NCBI GenBank assembly: GCA_038198775.1
Contig: JBBPZV010000039.1
Span: forward strand, 42,253 to 106,252
Source: JACCYJ01 sp038198775
Lineage (GTDB): Bacteria; Actinomycetota; Actinomycetes; Propionibacteriales; Nocardioidaceae
Length of the DNA stretch: 64,000 nucleotides
Direction: 5' to 3'
Notes under the pieces: model-generated
What the model was told of the DNA's origin: nothing
Seen by the model: the letters and a program-made list of their open reading frames with translations, nothing else
The model's database searches: none
In this document: positions 17,442-26,261 of the stretch, in pieces
How the letters are laid out: each line of letters opens with the position of its first letter
Numbering within the stretch: the stretch's first letter is position 1
Translations under genes and position numbers: made by a program

Positions 17442-18785
17442 GTGCAGGTGGAGGAGATCCGCGCCGCCGTGCTCGCCGGGGACACCTCGGCCGCCGAGTT
17501 CGCCCAGCTTGCGATACCGGCCAGCTACTGCGGGGTGACCGTTCACAAGGACGAGGTGGCGATGTTCGACGGGCTGCGCCCGGGTGACAAGGACCCCCGC
17601 AAGAGCCTGCACGTCGACGAGGTCCCGGTTCCCGAGGTCGGACCCGGGGAGGCGCTGGTCGCGGTGATGGCGAGCGCGATCAACTACAACACGGTGTGGA
17701 CGGCGATCTTCGAACCGGTGTCGACCTTCGGCTTTCTGGAGCGGTACGGCCAGACGTCGCCGCTGGCCCGGCGGCACGACCTGCCGTACCACGTCGTCGG
17801 CTCGGACCTCGCCGGTGTCGTGCTGCGCACCGGCGTCGGGGTCCACGCCTGGGCGCCGGGCGACGAGGTCGTCGCACACTGCCTCTCGGTGGAGCTCGAA
17901 CGCCCGGAGGGGCACAACGACACGATGTTGGACCCCGAGCAGCGGATCTGGGGCTTCGAGACCAACTTCGGCGGGTTGGCCGAGCTTGCACTGGTCAAGG
18001 CCAACCAGCTGATGCCGAAACCGGCGCACCTGACGTGGGAGGAGGCCGCCTGCCCGGGACTGGTCAACTCCACCGCCTATCGCCAGCTGGTCTCGCGCAA
18101 CGGTGCGGGCATGAAGCAGGGCGACGTGGTGCTGGTCTGGGGCGCCTCGGGGGGTCTGGGCTCGTACGCCACCCAGCTGGCGCTGAACGGCGGGGCGACG
18201 CCGGTCTGCGTCGTCTCCTCGCAGCACAAGGCCGAGCTGTGCCGGGCAATGGGCGCCGAGCTCATCATCGACAGGGCGGCGGAGGCGTACCGCTTCTGGT
18301 CGGACGAAGACACCCAAGACCCCTCGGAGTGGCGTCGGCTGGGCAACAAGATCCGCGAGCTCACCGGCGGCGACGACCCCGACATCGTGCTCGAACACCC
18401 AGGACGCGAGACCTTCGGAGCCAGCGTCTTCGTGACCCGGCGCGGCGGCACCATCGTCACCTGCGCGTCCACGTCGGGGTACTGGCACAGCTACGACAAC
18501 CGCTACCTGTGGATGCAGCTGAAGCGGATCGTCGGCTCCCACTTCGCCAACTACCGGGAGGCGTGGGAGGCGAACCGGCTGATCGCCCGAGGCCGGATCC
18601 ACCCGACGCTGTCCAAGACCTACCCGCTCGAGCTGGCCGGGGAGGCGGCGCGCGAGGTCCACCACAACCGGCATCAGGGCAAGGTGGGGGTACTCTGTCT
18701 CGCGCCGGAGGAGGGCCTCGGTGTCCGGGACCGGGACTTTCGCGAGGAGCACGAGGCAGCGATTCTGCGCTTCCGCGGCACCTGA
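17442..18785 (+). CDS. ccr: Crotonyl-CoA carboxylase/reductase
   Basis: 447 residues from GTG 17442 (AGAAGGG upstream). It reductively carboxylates crotonyl-CoA with NADPH and CO2 to ethylmalonyl-CoA, the signature step of the ethylmalonyl-CoA pathway. It is an MDR-family enzyme with the nucleotide site 'WGASGGLGSYATQLA'. The CO2-pocket residues known from the Kitasatospora setae enzyme (Asn81, Phe170, Glu171, His365) are all present as Asn81 ('INYNTVW'), Phe171-Glu172 ('GFETNFGG') and His366 ('GSHFANYREAWE'). It is therefore a carboxylase rather than a plain reductase. It follows the epimerase gene and precedes a FilP-like gene by 48 nt. A TAGCCT hexamer at 17411-17416 may give it its own promoter. 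Confidence 0.96.
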   Translation: MQVEEIRAAVLAGDTSAAEFAQLAIPASYCGVTVHKDEVAMFDGLRPGDKDPRKSLHVDEVPVPEVGPGEALVAVMASAINYNTVWTAIFEPVSTFGFLERYGQTSPLARRHDLPYHVVGSDLAGVVLRTGVGVHAWAPGDEVVAHCLSVELERPEGHNDTMLDPEQRIWGFETNFGGLAELALVKANQLMPKPAHLTWEEAACPGLVNSTAYRQLVSRNGAGMKQGDVVLVWGASGGLGSYATQLALNGGATPVCVVSSQHKAELCRAMGAELIIDRAAEAYRFWSDEDTQDPSEWRRLGNKIRELTGGDDPDIVLEHPGRETFGASVFVTRRGGTIVTCASTSGYWHSYDNRYLWMQLKRIVGSHFANYREAWEANRLIARGRIHPTLSKTYPLELAGEAAREVHHNRHQGKVGVLCLAPEEGLGVRDRDFREEHEAAILRFRGT

Positions 18786-18833
18786 GCCGGCACCGGCTCG
18801 CCGACCCTACGAACCTGCGGAGGAAACCGGACG

Positions 18834-19913
18834 ATGACCGACCAGCAGGGCCTGTCGATCTTTGAGCCCGGCCAGGCCGACGACGTCAACGAAGCACCCT
18901 CGTTCCCGCTGGTACGACGCGGCGGCTACGACCGCGACGCGGTGGACGCCTTCGCCCGGGAATCCGAGGCGGCGCTGACGGCCGCGCGCGAGGAGGCGGC
19001 TGCTGCTGCCACCCGGGCCGCAGAGCTGCAGGAGCAGGCCGCGACGATGTCGGCCCGGGTGGCCGAGGTGGAGAACCCCAGCTACACCGGCCTCGGGGGC
19101 CGAGCGGCCGAGCTGCTGGCGATCGCCGAGCAGCAGGCCGACGAGGTGGCCGGGCGGGCCCGGACCCAGGCAGAGCAGCTGTCCCGGCAGGCTCAGCTGG
19201 ACGCCGAGTCGACCCGCGCCAACGCGGCCAAGCTGGCAGCCGACCTCCGAGACGAGCAGACCCAGCAGCTCGAGGCGGAGCGTGCTCGGGTCGTCAGCGA
19301 GGCCGAACAGGAACGGGCGACCGCCGTCGCCGAGGCCAAGGACGTCGTCGCGGCCGCACAGCGTGAGGCCGACCAGGTTCGGCTGGCTGCCCAACAGGAG
19401 TCCAACGGGCTGCGGACCACCGCGACGCGGGAGGCCGAGCGGACCCGGGCCGCCGCGGAGCGGGAGCTGGCCGACGCCCGCCGCGCGCTCGCGGTGGAGC
19501 GCGAACGCCTGACCACCGAGGCGGCCGAACAGCACTCGGCCGCGACGAACGAGACCGCACGACTGGTGGCCGAGTCGGAGCAGCGGGCCCGCGAAGCCGA
19601 TGAGCGGGCCGCGAAGGCCACCGCCGACGCGACCAAGCACCGCCGTGACGCGCAGGCCGAAGCGGGCCGGGTCTTGACCCGCTCGCGCCGGGAGGCCGAG
19701 CAGACTCTCACGTCGGCGCGCCAGCAGGCGCAGCAGATGGTGGCGCAGGCAGCGGCCGACGTCGAGCGGCAGACGCAGAACGCCCGCGCCGAGCTCGACC
19801 ACGTCCAGCGTCGCCGGGACGCCATCGTCGCCCAGCTGGCACAGCTGCGCGACGTCGCCGCGACCTTCCCCGACGGCACCACCGACGGGCAGGACGAGCC
19901 GGAGCCCGCGTAG
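18834..19913 (+). CDS. FilP/DivIVA-like coiled-coil cytoskeletal protein
   Basis: 359 residues, ATG 18834 after GGAGGAAA. A short N-terminal DivIVA-like segment ('FPLVRRGGYDRDAVDAFARE', residues ~24-43) is followed by nearly continuous heptad coiled coil rich in Ala, Glu, Arg and Gln (~45-340), then an acidic tail. No membrane segment is present. It resembles Streptomyces FilP/Scy family proteins, which organise polar growth with DivIVA. As I recall, filP and scy also sit next to the epimerase gene there, which supports the name. Cytoskeletal filament formation is inferred from family and composition only. Confidence 0.8.
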   Translation: MTDQQGLSIFEPGQADDVNEAPSFPLVRRGGYDRDAVDAFARESEAALTAAREEAAAAATRAAELQEQAATMSARVAEVENPSYTGLGGRAAELLAIAEQQADEVAGRARTQAEQLSRQAQLDAESTRANAAKLAADLRDEQTQQLEAERARVVSEAEQERATAVAEAKDVVAAAQREADQVRLAAQQESNGLRTTATREAERTRAAAERELADARRALAVERERLTTEAAEQHSAATNETARLVAESEQRAREADERAAKATADATKHRRDAQAEAGRVLTRSRREAEQTLTSARQQAQQMVAQAAADVERQTQNARAELDHVQRRRDAIVAQLAQLRDVAATFPDGTTDGQDEPEPA

Positions 19914-19971
19914 CCGGCCCGGGACCGGACCGTCGCAGCCGGCGAGTCCTCGCCGAGCTAGGAACGCATGG

Positions 19972-19986
19972 CGGGCGGATCGCCCG
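19972..19986. terminator. Small hairpin between convergent genes
   Basis: CGGGCG-gat-CGCCCG, a six-base stem, lies between the FilP-like gene and the convergent hydrolase gene. A weaker stem (GGCGA/TCGCC) lies at 19941-19953. No U tract follows, so intrinsic termination is uncertain. Confidence 0.3.
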
Positions 19987-20011
19987 ACGCTTGGGTTGCC
20001 CTGCGGGCGCC

Positions 20012-20755
20012 TCAGGCGTACGCGGACGTGTCCGCGGTCGCCATGGGGCCCGACCACGAGCGAGGTAGCGGCAGCGGAGTCTGCGGCGCGACCCGCGCGA
20101 CGATCTCGTCCAGGACCCGCTCGGTGTGACCCACCCACAGATGCTTGGCCCCCTCGACGGCGACGACCGTGGCGCTCGGCACCGCGGCGAAGCGTTCGCG
20201 CGCCTGCTCGGGGCGCAGGTAGTCGTCGAGCTCGGGCACCAGTGCCACGATCGGCTTGTTCACCCTCGCCCACCGGGCCAGACAGTCGTCACCGCAGCCA
20301 CGCAGCGGCGGTGAGATCAAGATCGCCCCCTCGATCGTCTCGTCGAGCCCGTGCAGCAACGCCAGGTCGGTGCCGAACGACCATCCCACCAGCCAGATCC
20401 GCGGCAGGTCGGCGAACTCGGCGTACTCCAATGCCGCGGCCACGTCGTAGCGTTCGGCGTCGGCGCCGTCGAAAGAACCCTCACTCGTCCCCTGCATGCT
20501 GGTAGTGCCGCGGGTGTTGAATCGGAGCACCGCGATCCGGGCGAGCGCCGGCAACCGGAAGGCGGCCTTGCGGAACAGATGGCTGTCCATCATGCCGCCC
20601 TGTGTCGGCAGCGGGTGCAGGCACACGATCGTCGCCACCGGAGCCTGCGCCACGGGTGTCGCGAGCTCGGCGACCAGGCGCAGGCCGTCCGCGGTGTGCA
20701 GGGTCAGCGGCTCCCGCCGGGCGGGCAGGACCGAGCTGCCGCGGATCGGCTGCAC
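20012..20755 (-). CDS. Alpha/beta hydrolase
   Basis: 247 residues from a GTG one base after the stop of the upstream dehydrogenase gene, so translational coupling is likely. It has the oxyanion region 'CLHPLPTQGG', the nucleophile elbow 'GWSFG', a candidate Asp in 'PELDDYLRP', and the His in 'GAKHLWVGH'. The fold resembles serine-active hydrolases such as the YqiA/dienelactone group. The substrate is unknown. Its place behind an acyl-CoA dehydrogenase fusion gene suggests thioester or ester hydrolysis, which is inference only. Confidence 0.85.
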   Translation of the reverse strand: MQPIRGSSVLPARREPLTLHTADGLRLVAELATPVAQAPVATIVCLHPLPTQGGMMDSHLFRKAAFRLPALARIAVLRFNTRGTTSMQGTSEGSFDGADAERYDVAAALEYAEFADLPRIWLVGWSFGTDLALLHGLDETIEGAILISPPLRGCGDDCLARWARVNKPIVALVPELDDYLRPEQARERFAAVPSATVVAVEGAKHLWVGHTERVLDEIVARVAPQTPLPLPRSWSGPMATADTSAYA

Positions 20756-20756
20756 G

Positions 20757-22538
20757 TCAGCGCTGGGTGTGGTCGCGGAAACCCCGCCCGGTCTTGCGGC
20801 CCAGGTACCCGGCGGTGACCAGGTGCTCGAGCAGCGGGGCGGGCGCGAAGCCTGGTTCGCGGTACTCGGCGAACAGGGTGCGCTGGATCGCCAGCGCGAC
20901 GTCGTTGCCCACGACGTCGAGCAGCTCGAACGGCCCCATCGGGAGCCGGCAGCCCTCCCGCATCGCGGTGTCGATGTCGTCGGCGTCCGCGTAGTGCGCC
21001 TCGAGCATCTTCACGGCGTCGTTCAGGTAGGGAAACAGCAACGCGTTCACGATCAGGCCGGCGCGATCACCGCACCGCACCGGTTGCTTGTCGACCGCCA
21101 GGCAGATCGCCCGCGCGCTCTCGACGACCTCCTCCGAGGTGGCGACGGTCGTGACGACCTCCACCAGCCTCATGACCGGAGCGGGGTTGAAGAAGTGCAT
21201 GCCTACGACGTCGGCCGGCCTGCTGGTGACCGCCGCCAACTCTATGACCGGCAGCGAGGAGGTCGTCGTCGCCAAGACGGTTCCGGCTGGACAGATCTCG
21301 TCGAGGTTCTCAAACAGCGCCTTCTTGACCGAGAGCTCCTCGGCGATCGCCTCGACGACCAGATCGGCGGCGGCGAGGTCCTCGAGCCGGGTCGAGCCGC
21401 GGACCCGAGCGAGCGCGGCATCCCTGCCCGCCTGGTCCAGCTTGCCGCGCTGGACCGCCTTGTCGAGGGACCGGGTCAGCTTCTCGCCGACCTGCGCAAC
21501 CTTGGCGTCGCCTCTTGCCACGTAGACGACGTCGAAGCCACCGCGGGCGAACACCTCGACGATTCCGGTGGCCATCGTCCCCGAACCAACGACCCCCACC
21601 GTCTCGACCTGTCGCTGCAGCCGCGGGGCCGCCTGCGCACCGGTCGCCTCGGCGTCGTCCACGACGAGCGGGGAGTCCGGTCCCTCGTAGGTGTAGAAGC
21701 CGCGACCGGTCTTGCGGCCCAGCAGCCCGGCGGTGACCATCTGCTTGAGGATCGGCACCGGGGCGTGGAGCCGGTCGCGACGCTGCCGGTACATCGTCTC
21801 GAGGATCTCGTACGCGGTGTCGAGGCCGATCAGGTCGAGCAGCGCCAGCGGCCCCATCGGGTAGCCGCAGCCGAGCCGCATGGCGGTGTCGATGTCCTCG
21901 CGGCTGGCGTAGCGCATCTCATACATCGCGGCCGCGTGGTTGAGGTAGCCGAACAGCAGCGCGTTGGCGATGAACCCGGCCCGGTCACCGACGACAACGG
22001 GGTTCTTGCCCAGCCGATGGGCCAGTGCCAGGGTGTCGGCGATCACGTCGGGTGCGGTGACGACGGTGCGGATGACCTCCACGAAGCTCTGCACCGGGGC
22101 GGGGTTGAAGAAGTGCATGCCGATGACCCGGTCGGGGTGGCCGGTCGCCGCCGAGATCTCGGTCACCGACAGCGACGACGTGTTGGTCGCGAGAATCGCC
22201 TCCGGTCGCAGCACGGCATCCAGATCGGCGAAGACCGCCCGCTTGAGGGCCAGCTGCTCCACGATCGCCTCGACGACGAGGTCGCAGTCCTTGACGTCGG
22301 CGAGCGTGGTGGTCAGCGAGATGTTGGCGAAGACGGCCTCCTGCTCTTCCTTCGAGAGCTTGCCGCGGGCGAGCGCGCGCGCCGTGGAGTGCTCGATGTG
22401 CTCTCGGCCGCGCTCCAGCTGCTCGGGCCCCCGCTCGACGCCGACGACCCGGAAACCGTTGCGGGCGAACACCTCCGCGATGCCCGCCCCCATCGTCCCG
22501 AGGCCGACCACACCGATGCTGGTGACGTCTCGTGGCAT
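20757..22538 (-). CDS. Tandem-fused 3-hydroxybutyryl-CoA dehydrogenase
   Basis: 593 residues made of two complete 3-hydroxyacyl-CoA dehydrogenases (~1-285 and ~308-593). Each has an NAD(P)-binding Rossmann motif ('GVVGLGTMGAGIAEVFA'; 'GVVGSGTMATGIVEVFA'), the Ser motif ('NTSSLSV'; 'TTSSLPV'), His/Glu in 'GMHFFNPAPV', and an Asn in 'AGFIANALL' or 'AGLIVNALL'. It oxidises or reduces acetoacetyl-CoA/3-hydroxybutyryl-CoA. The second half has Thr for the usual Asn before TSS. Fused versions occur in Streptomyces too, so this is a lineage feature rather than an accident. It heads an operon with the hydrolase and is divergent from nucS across 38 bp. Confidence 0.93.
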   Translation of the reverse strand: MPRDVTSIGVVGLGTMGAGIAEVFARNGFRVVGVERGPEQLERGREHIEHSTARALARGKLSKEEQEAVFANISLTTTLADVKDCDLVVEAIVEQLALKRAVFADLDAVLRPEAILATNTSSLSVTEISAATGHPDRVIGMHFFNPAPVQSFVEVIRTVVTAPDVIADTLALAHRLGKNPVVVGDRAGFIANALLFGYLNHAAAMYEMRYASREDIDTAMRLGCGYPMGPLALLDLIGLDTAYEILETMYRQRRDRLHAPVPILKQMVTAGLLGRKTGRGFYTYEGPDSPLVVDDAEATGAQAAPRLQRQVETVGVVGSGTMATGIVEVFARGGFDVVYVARGDAKVAQVGEKLTRSLDKAVQRGKLDQAGRDAALARVRGSTRLEDLAAADLVVEAIAEELSVKKALFENLDEICPAGTVLATTTSSLPVIELAAVTSRPADVVGMHFFNPAPVMRLVEVVTTVATSEEVVESARAICLAVDKQPVRCGDRAGLIVNALLFPYLNDAVKMLEAHYADADDIDTAMREGCRLPMGPFELLDVVGNDVALAIQRTLFAEYREPGFAPAPLLEHLVTAGYLGRKTGRGFRDHTQR

Positions 22539-22562
22539 GGCGCGAAGTCTGCCACGCGCCGG

Positions 22563-22568
22563 TAGCCT
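22563..22568 (+). promoter_or_regulatory. Candidate -10 TAGCCT for leaderless nucS
   Basis: TAGCCT ends 8 nt before the nucS GTG, so transcription would begin at or next to the start codon. No ribosome binding site precedes the GTG, consistent with leaderless translation. Confidence 0.5.
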
Positions 22569-22576
22569 GCGTGCTC

Positions 22577-23254
22577 GTGCGCCTTGTCGTCGCGCGCTGC
22601 CAGGTCGAGTACGACGGCCGGCTGAGCGCCCACCTTCCGATGGCGACCCGGCTGGTGCTGCTGAAGGCCGACGGTTCGGTGTCGATCCACAGCGACGACC
22701 GGGCGTACAAGCCGCTGAACTGGATGAGTCCGCCGTGCACGCTGCGGGAGTCGGTCGACGCCGACGGGGTCCTCACCTGGACCGTGCGCGCAGCCCGGAG
22801 CGACGACACCCTCGTGGTGTCGGTCGCGGAGGTCCTGCTGGACGTCAGCCACGACATCGGGAGCGCCCCCGGCCTGGTCAAGGTCGGCGTCGAGAAGCAC
22901 CTGCAGGAACTTCTCGCCGCGCATCCGGCCAGCATCGGCAGCGGGCTCTCGCTGGTACGCCGGGAGTTCCCGACCGCCATCGGTCCGGTCGACCTGCTCT
23001 ACAAGGACGCGGCCGGCGGGACCGTGGCGGTGGAGGTCAAGCGGAGGGGCGACATCGACGGGGTCGAGCAGCTGACCCGCTACCTCGACCTGCTCAACCG
23101 CGACCCGCTGCTGGCCCCGGTGCGTGGCGTGTTCGCCGCCCAGGAGATCCGGCCGCAGGCCCGAGTGCTCGCCACCGATCGGGGCATCGCATGCGTGAGC
23201 GTCGACTACGACGCATTGCGCGAGGTGGAGGACGACCGGCTGCGGCTGTTCTGA
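22577..23254 (+). CDS. nucS: Mismatch-specific endonuclease NucS/EndoMS
   Basis: 225 residues from the GTG at 22577; an in-frame GTG two codons earlier is also possible. NucS cuts both strands at mismatches and provides non-canonical mismatch repair in actinobacteria and some archaea lacking MutS/MutL. The N-terminal DNA-binding half has 'DDRAYKPLNWMSPPC'. The C-terminal RecB-like nuclease has Asp in 'GPVDLLYKD' and the E-x-K pair in 'VAVEVKRRGDIDGVEQL'. The last residues 'DDRLRLF' match the C-terminal beta-clamp-binding motif described for actinobacterial EndoMS. It overlaps the convergent oxidase gene by 49 bp and appears leaderless. Confidence 0.96.
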   Translation: MRLVVARCQVEYDGRLSAHLPMATRLVLLKADGSVSIHSDDRAYKPLNWMSPPCTLRESVDADGVLTWTVRAARSDDTLVVSVAEVLLDVSHDIGSAPGLVKVGVEKHLQELLAAHPASIGSGLSLVRREFPTAIGPVDLLYKDAAGGTVAVEVKRRGDIDGVEQLTRYLDLLNRDPLLAPVRGVFAAQEIRPQARVLATDRGIACVSVDYDALREVEDDRLRLF

Positions 23255-24177
23255 GGGCCGAGAACCAGCTCCGTGACCTCCTGGGCGCATCCCCACGACA
23301 ACGTCACTCCCGCCCCGCCGTGGCCGTAGCAGTGGACGACGGGGCTGCCGCCGGGTCGCTCCTCCCGCTCCAGCCGCACGGTGGGGCGCCCGGGTCGCAG
23401 CCCGACCCGGTGGCCGACGACGGCAGCCGGGGCGAGCTGCGGCACCAGCGCCACCGCGCGCGCCAGGATGTCCCGGGCCACCGCGGGATCCGGGCGCCGG
23501 TCCCAGCTGCCCTCGTCGTCGGTGCCCCCGACCACGATGTCGTGTGACCGTGGCACGACGTAGGTCGGCTGGGGACCGGACGCGTCCAGCCAGACGTCGG
23601 CCAGCCCCACCTGTGCCAGGCGTACGACCTGCCCGCGCACCGGCACCAGCGCATCGTCACCGACCAGCCATCGGGCGGCCAGCCCGGCGCAGTTGACGAC
23701 CGCGTCCGCCCCGGTGGGCAGGGCGCTCAGCGCCAGCCTGGTCAGGCTGCCTCCGGCCGCGGCCAACCGCTGGCGCAGATGACCCAGATACAGCGGCATC
23801 TCGACCACCGGGCCCTCGAACGCCCACCCATCGGCGTACCCGGCCGACAGGATGTCCAGCCGCCTCAGCTTCGGGACGGCGTCGAGCCACCACGGGTCCG
23901 GCTGGGCGCTGCGGTGCACCTCGAACCCCTGGCGAATGACGACCCCGGTGCCCGAACGGCCGGCCAGCGCCGCGAAGGTCTGGTAGGACCGGCCGGCCCA
24001 GGCGGTGACCCTGTCCTGGGGAAGCGCCCGATAGGGATACCACCACGCCGCGGCCACCGCCGAGGTCGTCTCGAGCGGCAGGTCCCGTGCCACGACGTGC
24101 ACGTCGGCGCCGCGGTCTGCCAAGCACACCGCGGCGCTGAGGCCGACCACGCCGGCTCCGACGACCAGCACCCGCAT
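23206..24177 (-). CDS. FAD-dependent D-amino-acid oxidase
   Basis: 323 residues. N-terminal FAD-binding motif 'VVGAGVVGLSAAVCLADRG', then 'AAAWWYPYRALPQDRV', which is typical of DAAO family members. Substrate-site Tyr/Arg region 'HRVGLRPGRPTVRLE' and C-terminal 'HCYGHGGAGVTLSWG' (FAD contact) complete the match. The family oxidises D-amino acids to oxo acids, ammonia and H2O2. The Ser/Arg-rich C-terminal tail results from the 49-bp overlap with nucS on the other strand. The gene directly follows ecm on the minus strand (10 nt after it). Confidence 0.88.
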   Translation of the reverse strand: MRVLVVGAGVVGLSAAVCLADRGADVHVVARDLPLETTSAVAAAWWYPYRALPQDRVTAWAGRSYQTFAALAGRSGTGVVIRQGFEVHRSAQPDPWWLDAVPKLRRLDILSAGYADGWAFEGPVVEMPLYLGHLRQRLAAAGGSLTRLALSALPTGADAVVNCAGLAARWLVGDDALVPVRGQVVRLAQVGLADVWLDASGPQPTYVVPRSHDIVVGGTDDEGSWDRRPDPAVARDILARAVALVPQLAPAAVVGHRVGLRPGRPTVRLEREERPGGSPVVHCYGHGGAGVTLSWGCAQEVTELVLGPQNSRSRSSSTSRNAS

Positions 24178-24187
24178 GATGCGAACG

Positions 24188-26197
24188 CTACGGCTTGGCC
24201 GCCGGTTCCGGCAGCCCGTGTGCGCTGCGGATCACCTCCACGACCGCGACCATGATCCGGCTCAGCTCGAAGTCCTCCGGCGTGAAGACGGCGGCAACCC
24301 CCTGGTCCAGCAGCGCGGCGGCGTCGGCCCGAGACACGATGCCACCGAGCACGACCGGGACATCGTGCAGTCCAGCCTCGCGCAGCCCATCGAGGACCTG
24401 CGGCACCAGCTCCCGGTGCGAACCGGACAGCAGCGACAACCCGACGCAGTGAACGTCCTCGGCGACCGCCGCCGCGACGATCTGCTGCGGTGTGAGCCGG
24501 ATCCCCTGGTAGATCACCTCGAACCCGGCGTCGCGCGCGCAGATCGCGACCTGCTCGGCCCCGTTGGAGTGTCCGTCCAAGCCCGGCTTGCCCACCAGCA
24601 GCCGGAGCCGGCCGCCGAGCTGGTCCTCGGTGAGCCTGACCCGTTCGCGAACCTTCGCCAGCACCGGGCCGCGCAAGGCCGCCGGAACGGCGGCGCCGAT
24701 CCCGGTCGGTGCGCGGTACTCGCCGAGGACCTCGCGAAGGACCCCCGCCCACTCCCCCGTCGTCGCGCCGGCGCGCGCCGCCGCCAGCGTGGCGGGCATC
24801 AGGTTCGCGGCGCTAGCGGCGTCGGTGCCCAACCGCTCCAGCGCCGCCGACACCGCGGCCGGGTCCCGCTGGTCGCGCCATCGGCGTACGGACTCCACCG
24901 CCGCCGCCTCGGCCTGGGGATCGGCCAGCTGGACCGCGGCGTCGATGTCGGAGGTCAGCGGCGACGGCTCGGTGGAGGTGAACGCGTTGACTCCGACCAC
25001 GACCTCGTCCCCCGCCTCGATACGGGCTCGGCGGGCGGTGTGTGACTCCACCAGCTGCTGCTTGAGGTATCCGGACTCGACGGCAGCGACCACCCCGCCC
25101 ATGGCCTGCACGCGGTCGATCTCGACGCCGGCGGCCCGCACCAGCTCGGCCACCTTGGACTCGACGACCGGGGACCCGTCGAACAGGTCACCGCACTCGA
25201 GCAGGTCGGACTCGTACGCCAGGATCTGCTGCAGCCGCAGTGACCACTGCTGGTCCCAGGGCCGCGGCAGCCCGAGGGCCTCGTTCCACGCCGGCAGCTG
25301 CACCGCCCGCGCCCGAGCGCGACGTGACAGCGTGGCCCCCAGCATCTCGAGGACGATCCGGGCCACGTTGTTCTCCGGCTGCGCCGCGGTCAACCCGAGG
25401 GAGTTGACCTGCACGCCGTAGCGGAACCGCCGCATCCGATCGTCGGTCACCCCGTAGCGCTCGGTCGTGATTTCGTCCCACAAGACGCCGAACGCGCGCA
25501 GCTTGCACATCTCCTCGACGAACCGCACCCCGGCGTTCACGAAGAACGACATCCGTCCCACAACGGCGGGGAAGCGCTCCGGCGGGACCTGCCCGGAGTC
25601 TCGCACGGAGTCCAGCACGGCGATGGCCGTACACAGTGCGTACGCCAGCTCCTGGACGGGCGTGGCACCGGCCTCCTGGAGGTGGTAGCTGCAGATGTTG
25701 ATGGGGTTCCACGACGGCAGGTGCACCACCGCGTACGCGATCAGATCGCGGGTCAGCCGCAGTGAGTGAGCTGGCGGGAAGATGTATGTGCCGCGGGACA
25801 GATACTCCTTGACGATGTCGTTCTGCGTCGTCCCGGCCAGTGCCGCGGGGTCGGCGCCCTGTTCCTCGGCCACCACCTGGTAGAGCGCGAGCAGCCACAT
25901 CGCGGTGGCGTTGATGGTCATCGAGGTGTTCATGGTGGCCAGCGGGATGCCGTCGAAGAGGCGACGCATCTCGCCCAGGTGCGAGATCGGAACTCCGACC
26001 TTCCCGACCTCGCCGCTCGCCATCTCGGAGTCGGGGTCGTACCCGGTCTGGGTCGGCAGGTCGAAGGCCACCGACAGACCCGTCTGCCCCTTGTCGAGGT
26101 TGCGTCGGTACAACGCGTTCGACTCCGCCGCCGAGCTGTGCCCCGCGTAGGTGCGCATCACCCACGGACGGTCTCGTTCCCCCGGTGCTGCCGGCAT
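24188..26197 (-). CDS. ecm: Ethylmalonyl-CoA mutase
   Basis: 669 residues from ATG 26197; a GTG nine codons upstream (26224) is possible, and neither has a strong ribosome binding site. It converts (2R)-ethylmalonyl-CoA to methylsuccinyl-CoA using adenosylcobalamin. A TIM barrel (~1-500) is joined to a C-terminal B12 domain with the base-off motif D-x-H-x2-G ('GLDGHSNGAEQ'). Ecm-type signatures are 'MRTYAGHSSAAESNALYRRN', 'AFDLPTQTGYD' and 'ALGLPRPWDQQWSLRLQQIL'. The barrel keeps Tyr and Arg at the mutase specificity positions, unlike IcmA at 3109. It is distinct from methylmalonyl-CoA mutase in being one polypeptide with this shorter N-terminus. MeaA in older literature. Confidence 0.94.
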   Translation of the reverse strand: MPAAPGERDRPWVMRTYAGHSSAAESNALYRRNLDKGQTGLSVAFDLPTQTGYDPDSEMASGEVGKVGVPISHLGEMRRLFDGIPLATMNTSMTINATAMWLLALYQVVAEEQGADPAALAGTTQNDIVKEYLSRGTYIFPPAHSLRLTRDLIAYAVVHLPSWNPINICSYHLQEAGATPVQELAYALCTAIAVLDSVRDSGQVPPERFPAVVGRMSFFVNAGVRFVEEMCKLRAFGVLWDEITTERYGVTDDRMRRFRYGVQVNSLGLTAAQPENNVARIVLEMLGATLSRRARARAVQLPAWNEALGLPRPWDQQWSLRLQQILAYESDLLECGDLFDGSPVVESKVAELVRAAGVEIDRVQAMGGVVAAVESGYLKQQLVESHTARRARIEAGDEVVVGVNAFTSTEPSPLTSDIDAAVQLADPQAEAAAVESVRRWRDQRDPAAVSAALERLGTDAASAANLMPATLAAARAGATTGEWAGVLREVLGEYRAPTGIGAAVPAALRGPVLAKVRERVRLTEDQLGGRLRLLVGKPGLDGHSNGAEQVAICARDAGFEVIYQGIRLTPQQIVAAAVAEDVHCVGLSLLSGSHRELVPQVLDGLREAGLHDVPVVLGGIVSRADAAALLDQGVAAVFTPEDFELSRIMVAVVEVIRSAHGLPEPAAKP

Positions 26198-26261
26198 GCC
26201 GTTCAGGGTAGGCGGGTCGGCCACCGTACGGGGCTGACGGTGACCGGCCTCACCGGCAGGC

